NCBI GenBank assembly: GCA_902583295.1
Contig: CACHUY010000009.1
Span: 1-43,362 of the forward strand
Reading direction: 5' to 3'
From: an uncultured Pelagibacteraceae bacterium
GTDB taxonomy: Bacteria; Pseudomonadota; Alphaproteobacteria; Pelagibacterales; Pelagibacteraceae
Length of the DNA: 43,362 bases
Shown: one piece after another, positions 1-8,094 of the stretch
How the letters are laid out: the number at the start of each line of letters is the position of its first letter
Numbering within the stretch: position 1 is the first letter of the stretch
Made by a program: the position numbers and the translations under genes
Notes under the pieces: generated by a model
Seen by the model: the letters and a program-made list of their open reading frames with translations, nothing else
Database searches by the model: none
Told to the model about the DNA's origin: nothing

Positions 1-275
1 TTTTTGGGCTTATCTAAACTGTTGAGAAAAATAGCTATTTTCTTGAAGTCTCCAGCACCGGGTTCAATTAAAACTGCTCGCTTACCTATTTTTTTAGCAA
101 TTTCAATTTTATTATCTTTTAAAATTTTTCTTTCAGTTCTTGTTGGGTAATATGTTTTTAACTTGGTAATTTGTTCAAAAAGTTTTGATCCACGAAAGTC
201 ATAAAACCATTTAGAACTCAACTCTTTATTCTTTTTATTTAAACCAAGACTTACTTCTTGTAAAAATGATTTCAT
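1..275 (-). CDS. egtD: EgtD, L-histidine N-alpha-methyltransferase (N-terminal part only)
   Basis: The reading frame opens at an ATG at 275-273 and stays open to the left edge, giving about 91 N-terminal residues. They contain FYDFRGSKLFEQIT, then YYPTRTE, then a LIEPGAGD segment, which is the order seen at the N-terminus of the EgtD/DUF2260 family. EgtD trimethylates the alpha-amino group of histidine with three SAM molecules to give hercynine, the substrate of EgtB. The start overlaps the stop of the upstream methyltransferase by four bases (ATGA), so translation is probably coupled. The C-terminal SAM and substrate-binding parts lie outside the window, so integrity cannot be judged. egtB lies upstream on the same strand, which supports the call strongly. 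Confidence 0.9.
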   Translation of the reverse strand, partial: MKSFLQEVSLGLNKKNKELSSKWFYDFRGSKLFEQITKLKTYYPTRTERKILKDNKIEIAKKIGKRAVLIEPGAGDFKKIAIFLNSLDKPK

Positions 276-1192
276 TTTATTCTTTGCCTAACTAAAAGAC
301 GACTAATTGGCATTGAAAATCGCCCTTGTCTTTCATTGTCTGTGCTCACTTTGGATATTGCGAGCATATTAGATAGATTTTTAATCATTAATTTTCTTTT
401 TTCTGGTCTTAAGATAAATGCTGCGTAAAAAAATCCTGAAGCAATTTCAGCTACTTTAGTAACTGGTCCTTCCATAGATACAACATTTGTTTCGATAGTC
501 ACACTTGCTTCTGGAAAAGCTTTATGTGCAAGATTACTTAGACTTTCAGTTCCTCGTATCCTTGGATCACCTAAATCAATTGCTCCATAACTAGGTATTT
601 CTTCTTGAACATAACTATAAATTAAATCATGTACCTCTGCATAACCAGATGCTGCATTCATTGGTCCATCAACTAATGCTGCAAATTGACCCTCAGAAGT
701 TAAAACTCGTTTGACTTCATCTAAAACAGGAACTATCGGGTCCATTAATGTCAAAGCCCAATGACATAACACAATGTCTATAGAGTTATCATTGATTGCT
801 GTCAAATTTTGAGCTTTTGACTCGATAAGATCAACTCTACTATTTTTAAGACGAGTCTTAGCTAATACTAATTCTTCAGGACACATGTCTATACCTTTTA
901 AATTTAAATTTTTATTACGATCAAATAAAATTTTTAATAACGGCCCTGACCCGCAAGCAAGATCTAATACACTCAAACTCGCGTTATCAGGCACAACTTC
1001 ACTTAGCCATTCATAACTATTACGTCCAGCTTCATCACGACAAGAACTTGCACATGCTTCAGTAAATCCAGTATTTTCTTGATGGATTGTTTTTAAATGA
1101 TCTACTAAAGCATTACCATTAGGATGCAGATTACGAGCAAGACTTTTAGTCCAGATCGAATTTAATCCATTTTGATTATTTATGTTTTTCAT
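272..1192 (-). CDS. class I SAM-dependent methyltransferase inside the egt operon
   Basis: About 306 residues with a Rossmann-type SAM-binding motif I (VLDLACGSGPLL, near residue 80), an acidic motif (GIDM) after the next strand, and a methyltransferase_11/25-like core including IDIVLCHWALTLM and VKRVLTSEG. The start is taken at 1192, because that ATG overlaps the stop of the dioxygenase gene as ATGA; an in-frame ATG eight codons upstream is less likely. The stop again overlaps the egtD start as ATGA. It is not EgtD, which follows it, and it does not read like the C-terminal methyltransferase of OvoA. The substrate is unknown. Its position between egtB and egtD suggests that it methylates ergothioneine, hercynine or a related thiol, but that is inference. 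Local GC is moderately high (23 of 60 bases at 961-1020). Confidence 0.8.
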   Translation of the reverse strand: MKNINNQNGLNSIWTKSLARNLHPNGNALVDHLKTIHQENTGFTEACASSCRDEAGRNSYEWLSEVVPDNASLSVLDLACGSGPLLKILFDRNKNLNLKGIDMCPEELVLAKTRLKNSRVDLIESKAQNLTAINDNSIDIVLCHWALTLMDPIVPVLDEVKRVLTSEGQFAALVDGPMNAASGYAEVHDLIYSYVQEEIPSYGAIDLGDPRIRGTESLSNLAHKAFPEASVTIETNVVSMEGPVTKVAEIASGFFYAAFILRPEKRKLMIKNLSNMLAISKVSTDNERQGRFSMPISRLLVRQRIK

Positions 1193-2187
1193 GATTTTTC
1201 TTTTACTGGCCAACAAATCGGATTTAGTGGACTAGCAGCCAAGTCTCCTGGTTTGACATTTGGTACAAATTTCTGCCAGTCACCAGAAACCATCGTAGGT
1301 GAATTAACTATTCTTGCTCCATCACGATAATAAGTATTGGCAAGAGCCACTCGACTACGATTAGTTCGGTTGCGTGAAGCGGTATGAAAATTTAAATTAT
1401 GATGAAAACTAACTTCACCCAGTTCAAATGGGGTTTCATTCACAGTTACATTGTTTTTTGAAAAAACATCTGTGATCCCACGGTCATATCCAGTACCAGT
1501 CTTTTCAAACGTAACTGCATTGACTAATTTGTGTACATCGAGCGGATAAGCGAAAGAAAGCGGTCCCATCTCAAGAGGAATTGGCTGTGCAGGCGCCCAA
1601 GCAGTAACTACGTCATTGGTATCTAGAGGAAAATGATGATCGTCGAAATGCCACGGGGTACGACCACAACCAGCTTGTTTAGCTAATACATTGTCATGAT
1701 AAAGTCTAACAGCTGGTACTCCAAGAAGATCTGCTGAAATTTGCCCTAGACGAGGTGATAATACATAAGCACGAAGCAGTGCGTTGTTAGGCCAAATCAT
1801 TTCAAGACTAAGGAAACGCGCATGTGCTCCTGTATCTGGATCAACCTTAAATTCTTCTTTTAATAAACTAATTAACTCAGATCTAAGTTTTAGCACGGCC
1901 CCAGGTGAAAAAACTTTTTTAAGTTTAATAAAACCATTTTTTTTAAAAAAATCAATTTGATCATTAGTTAAATGGTAGGGCTTAGCTAATTCTGAGATAA
2001 CTTCATCATCACTGGGTATTGTAATATCTGGTAAAGGATCGGCATTAATAATTTTATTTTCTTTAACATCATTATCTGCGAGACTAACATACCAGTCCCA
2101 CCAGGCCTGATTATCCTTATCCCAAGGTTTACTAATATCCGTAGCATCAGTTAGTTTAGAATTTAAATTAGTATTAGATTTAGACAT
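1189..2187 (-). CDS. phytanoyl-CoA dioxygenase (PhyH)-family Fe(II)/2-oxoglutarate oxygenase inside the egt operon
   Basis: 332 residues. The facial iron triad is visible as H180-x-D182 (in WHFDDHHF) and H268 (in NFHTASRNR). R279 lies eleven residues after the distal His and is the expected 2-oxoglutarate ligand; this spacing matches the PhyH family. The N-terminal 40 residues are rich in Trp (AWWDWYVSLA) and may form a substrate-specific cap. No signal peptide is seen, so the protein is probably cytosolic. PhyH enzymes hydroxylate or desaturate many kinds of small molecule, so the family does not predict the substrate. The gene follows egtB after 112 bases and overlaps the next methyltransferase as ATGA. 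GC is strikingly high for this window (33/60 at 1561-1620, 28/60 at 1621-1680), which hints at acquisition from another lineage. Confidence 0.85.
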   Translation of the reverse strand: MSKSNTNLNSKLTDATDISKPWDKDNQAWWDWYVSLADNDVKENKIINADPLPDITIPSDDEVISELAKPYHLTNDQIDFFKKNGFIKLKKVFSPGAVLKLRSELISLLKEEFKVDPDTGAHARFLSLEMIWPNNALLRAYVLSPRLGQISADLLGVPAVRLYHDNVLAKQAGCGRTPWHFDDHHFPLDTNDVVTAWAPAQPIPLEMGPLSFAYPLDVHKLVNAVTFEKTGTGYDRGITDVFSKNNVTVNETPFELGEVSFHHNLNFHTASRNRTNRSRVALANTYYRDGARIVNSPTMVSGDWQKFVPNVKPGDLAASPLNPICWPVKEKS

Positions 2188-2299
2188 TTAGGTTGTTCTT
2201 ATAGTTTTATTTTTTTTTAGTAACAGCGCGTTTTGACATGTAATGATTGATTTATTTGAAAAAAGTTTAGTTTTTTGTTCTAGTCATACAAAAATTCTC

Positions 2300-3523
2300 T
2301 CATTTAGCAAGTCTTAGTCCAGACATTTGCCATCTTTGATGAGGATAAAAGAAATTACGATATGATTTTCTCATTTGATCTTTAGGTGTAAGGCAAGAGC
2401 CTCCTTTTAATACCATCTGGTTGATCATAAATTTACCATTGTATTCGCTGATATCATCATTGTGATATTTAAACCCTGGATAAGGAGAGAAGTTTGAAGA
2501 AGTCCACTCCCATACGTGTCCCCAGTGTTGATTTAAATCTGCACCATTTTTTTTTGAATATGGTTGATATATTTTATTTTCTAAAAAATTCCCATGAATA
2601 TGATCATTGGAAGCAACCTCCCATTCAAATTCTGTTGGAAGTCGTTTATTGTTCCATCTTGCAAAAGCGTCAGCTTCAAAGTAGCTAATATTACTTACAG
2701 GCGCATTGAGATTTATTTCTTTATTTCCATTTAAGGTGAAGTGAAACCATTTACCTTCTTTTTTTTTCCAATAAAGAGGGGACTGCCAATTTTCCTGCTG
2801 GCATTTTGAAAATCCATCGGACAACCAATATTCACTTTTATTATAACCATCATTATCAATAAACTCGATCCATTCACCATTTGTAACTAACTTGTTTGAT
2901 ATTTCAAAAGGTAATATTAAAACTTCATGTTTAGGTCGCTCACAATCGAAAGAGAAATTTTCATCATCTGTACCTACATTTTTAATAGCTTTTTCAAAAC
3001 CAACCCATTCTTGTTTAATATTTTCACTTGCAATATCTTTTTTAGTTGGATCGTACTTGGGACCATTAGGGTTGAAGCTTAAACCATGCTGTAGATCTGT
3101 TAACATTAATTCTTGATGTTGCATTTCATGGTGACAGCCAACTTCGATCATACCTAAATTGGAGTTACTTGATTGACATAACTCTGTAATTCTATGGTTT
3201 ATAGTTTGCCTATATTCTAGAACCTCTTCAATTCCTGGGCGTGAAATTATGTTTCGAAGTGATCTTGTGTATCTTGGACCTGCTTTGACATAATAAGAAT
3301 TAAATAAATAATTATAATCCTCATTAAAATATTTATAATTAGACTTTATTTTGCTTAAAACGAATTTTTCAAAAAACCAAGTAGTGTGAGCAAGATGCCA
3401 TTTAATAGGGGAAGCATCTTCCATCGACTGGATATTCATGTCTTCTGGACTTAAATTTTCAACAATTTTAATCGATTGATTTCGTGTTTTCTCAAATAAG
3501 TTCTGAATATCGTTATTATTCAT
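2300..3523 (-). CDS. egtB: EgtB-type ergothioneine sulfoxide synthase
   Basis: 407 residues with the two-domain layout of EgtB. An N-terminal DinB-like helical bundle carries the three iron-binding histidines, which I place at H46 (HLAHT) and H132/H136 (HHEMQHQE). A C-terminal FGE-sulfatase fold follows, with RLPTEFEWE, GHVWEWTSS, EYNGKFMINQMVLKGGS and YRNFFYPHQRW. EgtB is a non-haem iron enzyme that uses O2 to join a sulfur donor (gamma-glutamylcysteine or cysteine, depending on subtype) to hercynine as a sulfoxide. There is no third methyltransferase domain, so it is not OvoA. No selD or glycosyltransferase partner is adjacent, which argues against the selenoneine enzyme SenA. Which sulfur donor it uses cannot be read from the sequence. 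It stands 70 bases downstream of the MFS gene. Confidence 0.92.
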   Translation of the reverse strand: MNNNDIQNLFEKTRNQSIKIVENLSPEDMNIQSMEDASPIKWHLAHTTWFFEKFVLSKIKSNYKYFNEDYNYLFNSYYVKAGPRYTRSLRNIISRPGIEEVLEYRQTINHRITELCQSSNSNLGMIEVGCHHEMQHQELMLTDLQHGLSFNPNGPKYDPTKKDIASENIKQEWVGFEKAIKNVGTDDENFSFDCERPKHEVLILPFEISNKLVTNGEWIEFIDNDGYNKSEYWLSDGFSKCQQENWQSPLYWKKKEGKWFHFTLNGNKEINLNAPVSNISYFEADAFARWNNKRLPTEFEWEVASNDHIHGNFLENKIYQPYSKKNGADLNQHWGHVWEWTSSNFSPYPGFKYHNDDISEYNGKFMINQMVLKGGSCLTPKDQMRKSYRNFFYPHQRWQMSGLRLAK

Positions 3524-3593
3524 AAGATTACTCTATCAAAATAACAATAAAGCCAACATAGTTCACTTTACAAAACGACGCTGATAATTAAAT

Positions 3594-4919
3594 CTATTTA
3601 GATTGTTGATCAGAAGCTTTTATGTCTTCAACAGCAGCTTCAGAACCTAATTTTGTTGGTTCATCAATTGGCTCTGTAGTTGGGTTTAATTCAATACCTG
3701 CAGGCGTAATTGACTGAGGCATTGCAATAAATTGAGAGTCTGGATTTTCAACTGCTGGTCTAACTCTAGATCTATAGACACCATAAATTCCAATCAAAAT
3801 ATGAAAAAACATTAGAAAAACAAAAAAACCATTAAGACCCGCTATGTCCATAAAAATTGAGCACAAAAATGGACCACCAATTGCTCCTAAGCCAAAAATA
3901 AACTGTAAACTAGCACCAGCTGCAACAAATTTTTCCTTAGAAATAAAATCATTTGTGTGAGCAAGGATTAATGAGAACATTGGCAAACTACAAAAAGAAA
4001 ATAAAATTAAAAAAAAATAAAACCAAAATTTACTTGTTCCTAAACCTTCAGGTAAATACATTTGTGCAGATGAAAAAATTGCACATAATGCAAAAAAGGC
4101 TGCAGCAAAACTCACAACAATAATTACTTTTCTTCTATCATACATGTCAGACAATTTTCCTATTGGCCACTGTGAAGCTGCGCCAGAAATTGCTAACAAG
4201 AATGTAACTAATGAAATATGAAAAATAGAAAAATTCATTCCTGCAGCGTATACAGCTAGCAATGTGAATAATGCAGATTGAATTGTTCCATAAAGAAATG
4301 CACTAACCATTCCAAAAGGAGATGAAATATAAACCTCTTGAATAGACATTGTTTCTATTTTTTTAAATGTTGGAGGTTTTCTTTTGGTAAGTAAAATTGG
4401 AATTAGTGCACCTGATGTTATAATTGATATTAATATAAAAGGTTCAAAATTTATTGGATTACTAAAGTTTAAAAAAAACATTCCTATGCCCATTGAACCA
4501 TACAAAATCACCATATAGATTGATAAGACACTTCCTCTGTTTTTATTACTTGCTCTATCGTTTAACCAACTTTCAGCAACAGTATAAATAGAGACCATAC
4601 TGATACCTGTAAGCACTCTCAATAAGAACCAAACAAATGGACTAACAAAAACAGCATGAATTAAAATTACTAAAGATGCAATTGATGCAAAAACTGCAAA
4701 GATTCTTATATGACCAACTCTTGATATTAATTTAGGAATAGTCATTGCTCCTATAAAATATCCAACAAAATAACCAGACATCATAAATCCGGTTGCGGTT
4801 AGACTAAACTCTTCTTTTACAGCTCTAACTCCTAAAAGTGATCCTTGAAAACCGTAGGCGAGCATAATTGCTCCCATACCTAAAAATAAAGCCCACGAAT
4901 TTTTTAATACCTTGTTCAT
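3594..4919 (-). CDS. MFS permease, YcaD-like
   Basis: 441 residues with about twelve hydrophobic membrane segments arranged in two halves. The loop after segment 2 has a basic ISRVGH pattern and the equivalent second-half loop reads KLSDMYDRRKV, both typical of the major facilitator superfamily. Early text such as WALFLGMGAIMLAYGFQGSL and AESWLNDRA resembles YcaD-type transporters. The last 60 or so residues form a polar Pro/Thr/Glu-rich cytoplasmic tail that is not needed for transport. The substrate is unknown. Its place between glutathione and ergothioneine genes on the same strand makes a thiol, amino acid or betaine substrate plausible, but nothing in the sequence proves it. Confidence 0.8.
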   Translation of the reverse strand: MNKVLKNSWALFLGMGAIMLAYGFQGSLLGVRAVKEEFSLTATGFMMSGYFVGYFIGAMTIPKLISRVGHIRIFAVFASIASLVILIHAVFVSPFVWFLLRVLTGISMVSIYTVAESWLNDRASNKNRGSVLSIYMVILYGSMGIGMFFLNFSNPINFEPFILISIITSGALIPILLTKRKPPTFKKIETMSIQEVYISSPFGMVSAFLYGTIQSALFTLLAVYAAGMNFSIFHISLVTFLLAISGAASQWPIGKLSDMYDRRKVIIVVSFAAAFFALCAIFSSAQMYLPEGLGTSKFWFYFFLILFSFCSLPMFSLILAHTNDFISKEKFVAAGASLQFIFGLGAIGGPFLCSIFMDIAGLNGFFVFLMFFHILIGIYGVYRSRVRPAVENPDSQFIAMPQSITPAGIELNPTTEPIDEPTKLGSEAAVEDIKASDQQSK

Positions 4920-4938
4920 ATGAACCGCTATCTATTTC

Positions 4939-4956
4939 TGATTTGTGGCCAAATCA
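4939..4956. repeat. perfect hairpin-forming palindrome between the two permease genes
   Basis: TGATTTGTGGCCAAATCA: 7-base arms around a 4-base centre, in the 54-base gap between the EamA gene and the MFS gene. It has no T-run after it on the minus strand, so it does not look like a full intrinsic terminator. It might be an operator or a small stem separating the glutathione part from the egt part of the block. Confidence 0.45.
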
Positions 4957-4973
4957 AGTTAATTGTAATAGGA

Positions 4974-5834
4974 CTATGTTTTTTTTAGTTTAATAAAAGA
5001 GTGAATAGCTATTGTCAAAATGATGATAATACCCCCTTGAATTGTTTCAAGACTTGGCTGTTCTTTAATGACCATCCAAACCCAAATTGGCCCGATGATT
5101 GTCTCTAGCAAAAAGAATAAGTTAACCTCTTCAGCAGGTATAAATCTTGGAGCAATAGTCACCAAAACAAAAGGTATAGCAACGCACATTATGCACATTA
5201 GAGGAACAATTATCAGGTCTCTTCCAACTAAGGCGTAAGTTTCAATAAAGAAAATGGCAAATACTGCAACTAACAGCTTGCCAACGACAGCAGCAGGGAC
5301 TAGGTTTTTTGTTTTAGCGGATCTAATCGTAACGGCTCCAACCGCTAATCCTAAGGCACAAATAAGTCCCAATAAATCTCCAAAAATATTACCTAATTGT
5401 AATGAGTCGTAAAATATATAGATTGCAGCAATAAAGGTCACTCCAATTGCTATCCAAGTTTTGCTGTCTGGCATCTCTTTTAAAAATATTGCACCTAAAA
5501 TTGCTGAAAGCATAGGAGCCATAGCAATCATCACTAATGTATTAGCTACATTAGTATTTTGAATAGAAACAACAAAGGCAATATTAGTTATAGTAAATGT
5601 TATTATATAAATTATTCCATGATGACCACTAGTGAAAAGCATTCTAAAAAAATCTGCTTTATAAATAAGTAGCATCCCAACTAACACAGTAAAAAAAGGA
5701 ATTATTCCCCTATAAAAAACTAAACTCCAGGTATCAACACTAGCCAATCTTATAAACAAACTGTCAGGAGTGATAAACATCACAGCAACAAAGGCTAACA
5801 AAGAACCTTTTTGTTGGTCATTTAAAGTTCTCAC
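4974..5834 (-). CDS. EamA/DMT-superfamily permease
   Basis: 286 residues, almost entirely hydrophobic, with about ten predicted membrane segments in two repeats of five, as in EamA (drug/metabolite transporter) proteins. Typical features are the early PDSLFIRLASVDTWSLVFYRG and a late segment with LETIIGPIWVWMVIKEQPS, which matches the conserved end of the second EamA repeat. Proteins of this family usually export amino acids or other small metabolites. The start overlaps the stop of the glutathione synthetase gene by four bases, so the two are probably co-translated. A link to export of thiols or their precursors is inferred from context only. Confidence 0.85.
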   Translation of the reverse strand: MRTLNDQQKGSLLAFVAVMFITPDSLFIRLASVDTWSLVFYRGIIPFFTVLVGMLLIYKADFFRMLFTSGHHGIIYIITFTITNIAFVVSIQNTNVANTLVMIAMAPMLSAILGAIFLKEMPDSKTWIAIGVTFIAAIYIFYDSLQLGNIFGDLLGLICALGLAVGAVTIRSAKTKNLVPAAVVGKLLVAVFAIFFIETYALVGRDLIIVPLMCIMCVAIPFVLVTIAPRFIPAEEVNLFFLLETIIGPIWVWMVIKEQPSLETIQGGIIIILTIAIHSFIKLKKT

Positions 5835-6766
5835 GCTCTAAGTTCTTTCCAAAAAATTTTAGCAAGATTTGTACCTGATAAATCGAAATGAGTTTTTAGT
5901 CCAGTTGGAGATGTGACATTAATATCTCCATTAAGTTTTTGATCAATAAAATCTATCCCTGCGAAAAAAATATTTTCTTTTTTTAAATCTTTAGCAATTA
6001 ATTTTGATATCTTATTTTCTTTTCTACTAAGTTTGATATTTATAGGTATTGCACCTTTACTCATGTTACTCAAAATTGAACCTTTTTTTGGAATTCTAGA
6101 GATTGCCCCACAAACTTTACCATTTATTATAAAAACTCTTTTATCGCCTTTGCTAATATTAGGTAAAAATTTTTGCAACATAACATAATCATGTTTTTTA
6201 ATAAAATTATTGATAACTTTTGCATCAAATTTCTTTAATAAATGTATGTCGTTTCCACTGTAACTGTGGATAGGTTTTAAAATAACACTACTGTTTTTTT
6301 TGAAAAATTTTTTTATTTCATCGATATTTTTAGTAAAAATAGTGCTTGGCATATATTTTTGATACTTAGCTGAGTATAACTTTTCAGAGATATTTCTAAT
6401 AGATGAAGGGTTATTTAATATTTTTACCTTGTGTTTAATAGTATCTAAAATGTACGTAGTTGAAATATATTCAAGATTAAAAGGGGGATCTTGGCGTATA
6501 AGTATAAATTTACATTTAGTGAGTTCTAAACTACATTTTTTTAATATCTTAAAAAATTTTTTTTGGGTGTAATCAAATTTAATAAAAAAACCTTTTGCAA
6601 TTACTCTTGAATTGATAATTGATAAATTTTTTGGTTCATAATAGAATATTTTATAATTCTTATTTTGAATTTCATTGCCTAAAAATATACTTGTGTCCGA
6701 AACAGGATTTAATTTTGAAGGATGATTTCCTTGAATAGCAGCAATTTTATTTGTCATATAATTCAT
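5831..6766 (-). CDS. gshB: glutathione synthetase
   Basis: About 311 residues with the order of motifs expected for bacterial GshB: RQDPPFNLEYISTTYIL, NNPSSIRNISEKL, an ATP-grasp lysine in VILKPIHSYSG, DKRVFIINGK, and the closing NVTSPTGLKTH with Asn and Gly ligands. It ligates glycine to gamma-glutamylcysteine with ATP to make glutathione in the cytosol. The frame overlaps the end of gshA by 20 bases from the first ATG; a second in-frame ATG at 6757 would shorten the overlap to 11 bases and is equally plausible, since neither has a clear ribosome binding site. The adjacent gshA upstream makes the assignment firm. Confidence 0.9.
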   Translation of the reverse strand: MNYMTNKIAAIQGNHPSKLNPVSDTSIFLGNEIQNKNYKIFYYEPKNLSIINSRVIAKGFFIKFDYTQKKFFKILKKCSLELTKCKFILIRQDPPFNLEYISTTYILDTIKHKVKILNNPSSIRNISEKLYSAKYQKYMPSTIFTKNIDEIKKFFKKNSSVILKPIHSYSGNDIHLLKKFDAKVINNFIKKHDYVMLQKFLPNISKGDKRVFIINGKVCGAISRIPKKGSILSNMSKGAIPINIKLSRKENKISKLIAKDLKKENIFFAGIDFIDQKLNGDINVTSPTGLKTHFDLSGTNLAKIFWKELRA

Positions 6767-8042
6767 CTAAATTTTCATTTTCTGAAAATTTACTAATCAT
6801 ATGATCTGCGTTTGTTGTCTTGTTATCAATTACTTTTTGCAAGTGATTTAAAAAAATTGTTTCGTTGTTTCCTTTTCTGCTTAAAATATCCCTATTTTCT
6901 AATCCTTTTTTTGATAAATTTAATAGTGTGGATGACCAGTAAAGAAGATCTCTACCCATTAATTGAGTATTAAATCCTTTTTGAGGTGCTTCTAAGTAGG
7001 CATTTATAATCTTATCAGTTTCCCACTTAGAAATAACATCATAAACCTCATCAAGATTACCATATAGCATTCCAATATTAAATGCAGGTCCAGCACATAA
7101 GCAATCCCAACCACAAGTATCCATGGACCTAAGCTCAATATATTTTTTCAACCTGTTCTCTGTAAAGATTGTGCTTAAATGTGTTGTAAGATCACTCTCT
7201 GAAGGTAGTCGGCTACCAATCTCTTTAATTTTACCCTCCATAAAATCTCTAAATATATATTTTCTCCCAGAAATATATTCTTCTTTATCTTGAATAAATA
7301 AAACAGGAAAATCCATCGTAAATTCTGCATATTTTTCAAAATTTAAATCTTCAAAAAACAATTTTGGAAGTCCACCTCTAGAAGTATTTTGCCAAACTTT
7401 TGATCGGTACGATAAATAATTACTATTTTTCTTTTCAACTATTGAGGAATTAGCAAATAAAGCAATAGAAATGGGTACAATTGAATTTATAACTTTAAAT
7501 TTTTTAACAAAATCCTCTTCTGAACTATAATCTATATTTAATTGTGTCCCACAGGTTCGATACATCATATCTAAACTTAATTCACCACCAAAAGGCATAT
7601 CTTGCGTCATTAATTTATATCTCTGCTTAGGGTTATTTGGGATATCTTCTAATTTCGAGATAGGATCAAAACCAGCACTGACAATTTGGATATCTAATTT
7701 TTTTGTAACTTGCTTTAGTTCAAATAAATAATCTTGAGATTCTGAACAAGCCTCATGTAAATGGTTAAGTTTATCTCCTGATAATTCAATTTGATTACCG
7801 GGCTCAAGAGTAATATTTTTTCCTCCTTTGTTAAGTGCAATAATATTTTCTTTTTCAAAAACTGGGTTCCATCCAAACTCCAATAATGCATTGAACATTT
7901 CTTTAATTTTAGAATAATCCACTCGTTTATTATTTTTCTTATTAAATAAAAACTTTTCATGCTCTATTCCAATTTTAAAATCTTTATTCTGTTTTACTCC
8001 AGATTTAAAATACTCAATTATTTTTTCTTTATTATCGATCAT
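6747..8042 (-). CDS. gshA: glutamate-cysteine ligase (plant/alphaproteobacterial GCS2 type)
   Basis: 431 residues. Diagnostic motifs are GIEHEKF near residue 25, TLEPGNQIELSG near 78, MYRTCGTQLNIDY near 160 and SRGGLPKLFFED, matching the glutamate-cysteine ligase family of alphaproteobacteria and plants rather than the E. coli type. It makes gamma-glutamylcysteine, the first step of glutathione synthesis and, in some bacteria, the sulfur donor for EgtB. It heads a same-strand run that continues through gshB and two permeases to the egt genes. The gap to purF upstream is 52 bases and AT-rich, with no clear promoter consensus. Confidence 0.93.
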   Translation of the reverse strand: MIDNKEKIIEYFKSGVKQNKDFKIGIEHEKFLFNKKNNKRVDYSKIKEMFNALLEFGWNPVFEKENIIALNKGGKNITLEPGNQIELSGDKLNHLHEACSESQDYLFELKQVTKKLDIQIVSAGFDPISKLEDIPNNPKQRYKLMTQDMPFGGELSLDMMYRTCGTQLNIDYSSEEDFVKKFKVINSIVPISIALFANSSIVEKKNSNYLSYRSKVWQNTSRGGLPKLFFEDLNFEKYAEFTMDFPVLFIQDKEEYISGRKYIFRDFMEGKIKEIGSRLPSESDLTTHLSTIFTENRLKKYIELRSMDTCGWDCLCAGPAFNIGMLYGNLDEVYDVISKWETDKIINAYLEAPQKGFNTQLMGRDLLYWSSTLLNLSKKGLENRDILSRKGNNETIFLNHLQKVIDNKTTNADHMISKFSENENLDELYDK

Positions 8043-8094
8043 GTTTATTTAAATAGTATCTTTTATTTTTTTTTAAAGAACTGTTTTTATCTTA

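Noticed and set aside
2233..2238. Perfect TTGACA on the plus strand in the egtB-dioxygenase gap
   Set aside because: It points antisense into egtB and has no -10 match at 15-19 bases, so it is not supported as a promoter.
2494..2688. Plus-strand open frame inside egtB
   Set aside because: It lies wholly antisense to a gene with clear family motifs and has no recognisable domain; it is a shadow of egtB.
2300..3523. egtB as OvoA or selenoneine synthase SenA
   Set aside because: No C-terminal methyltransferase domain as in OvoA, and no senB or selD neighbour; egtD in the same operon favours EgtB.
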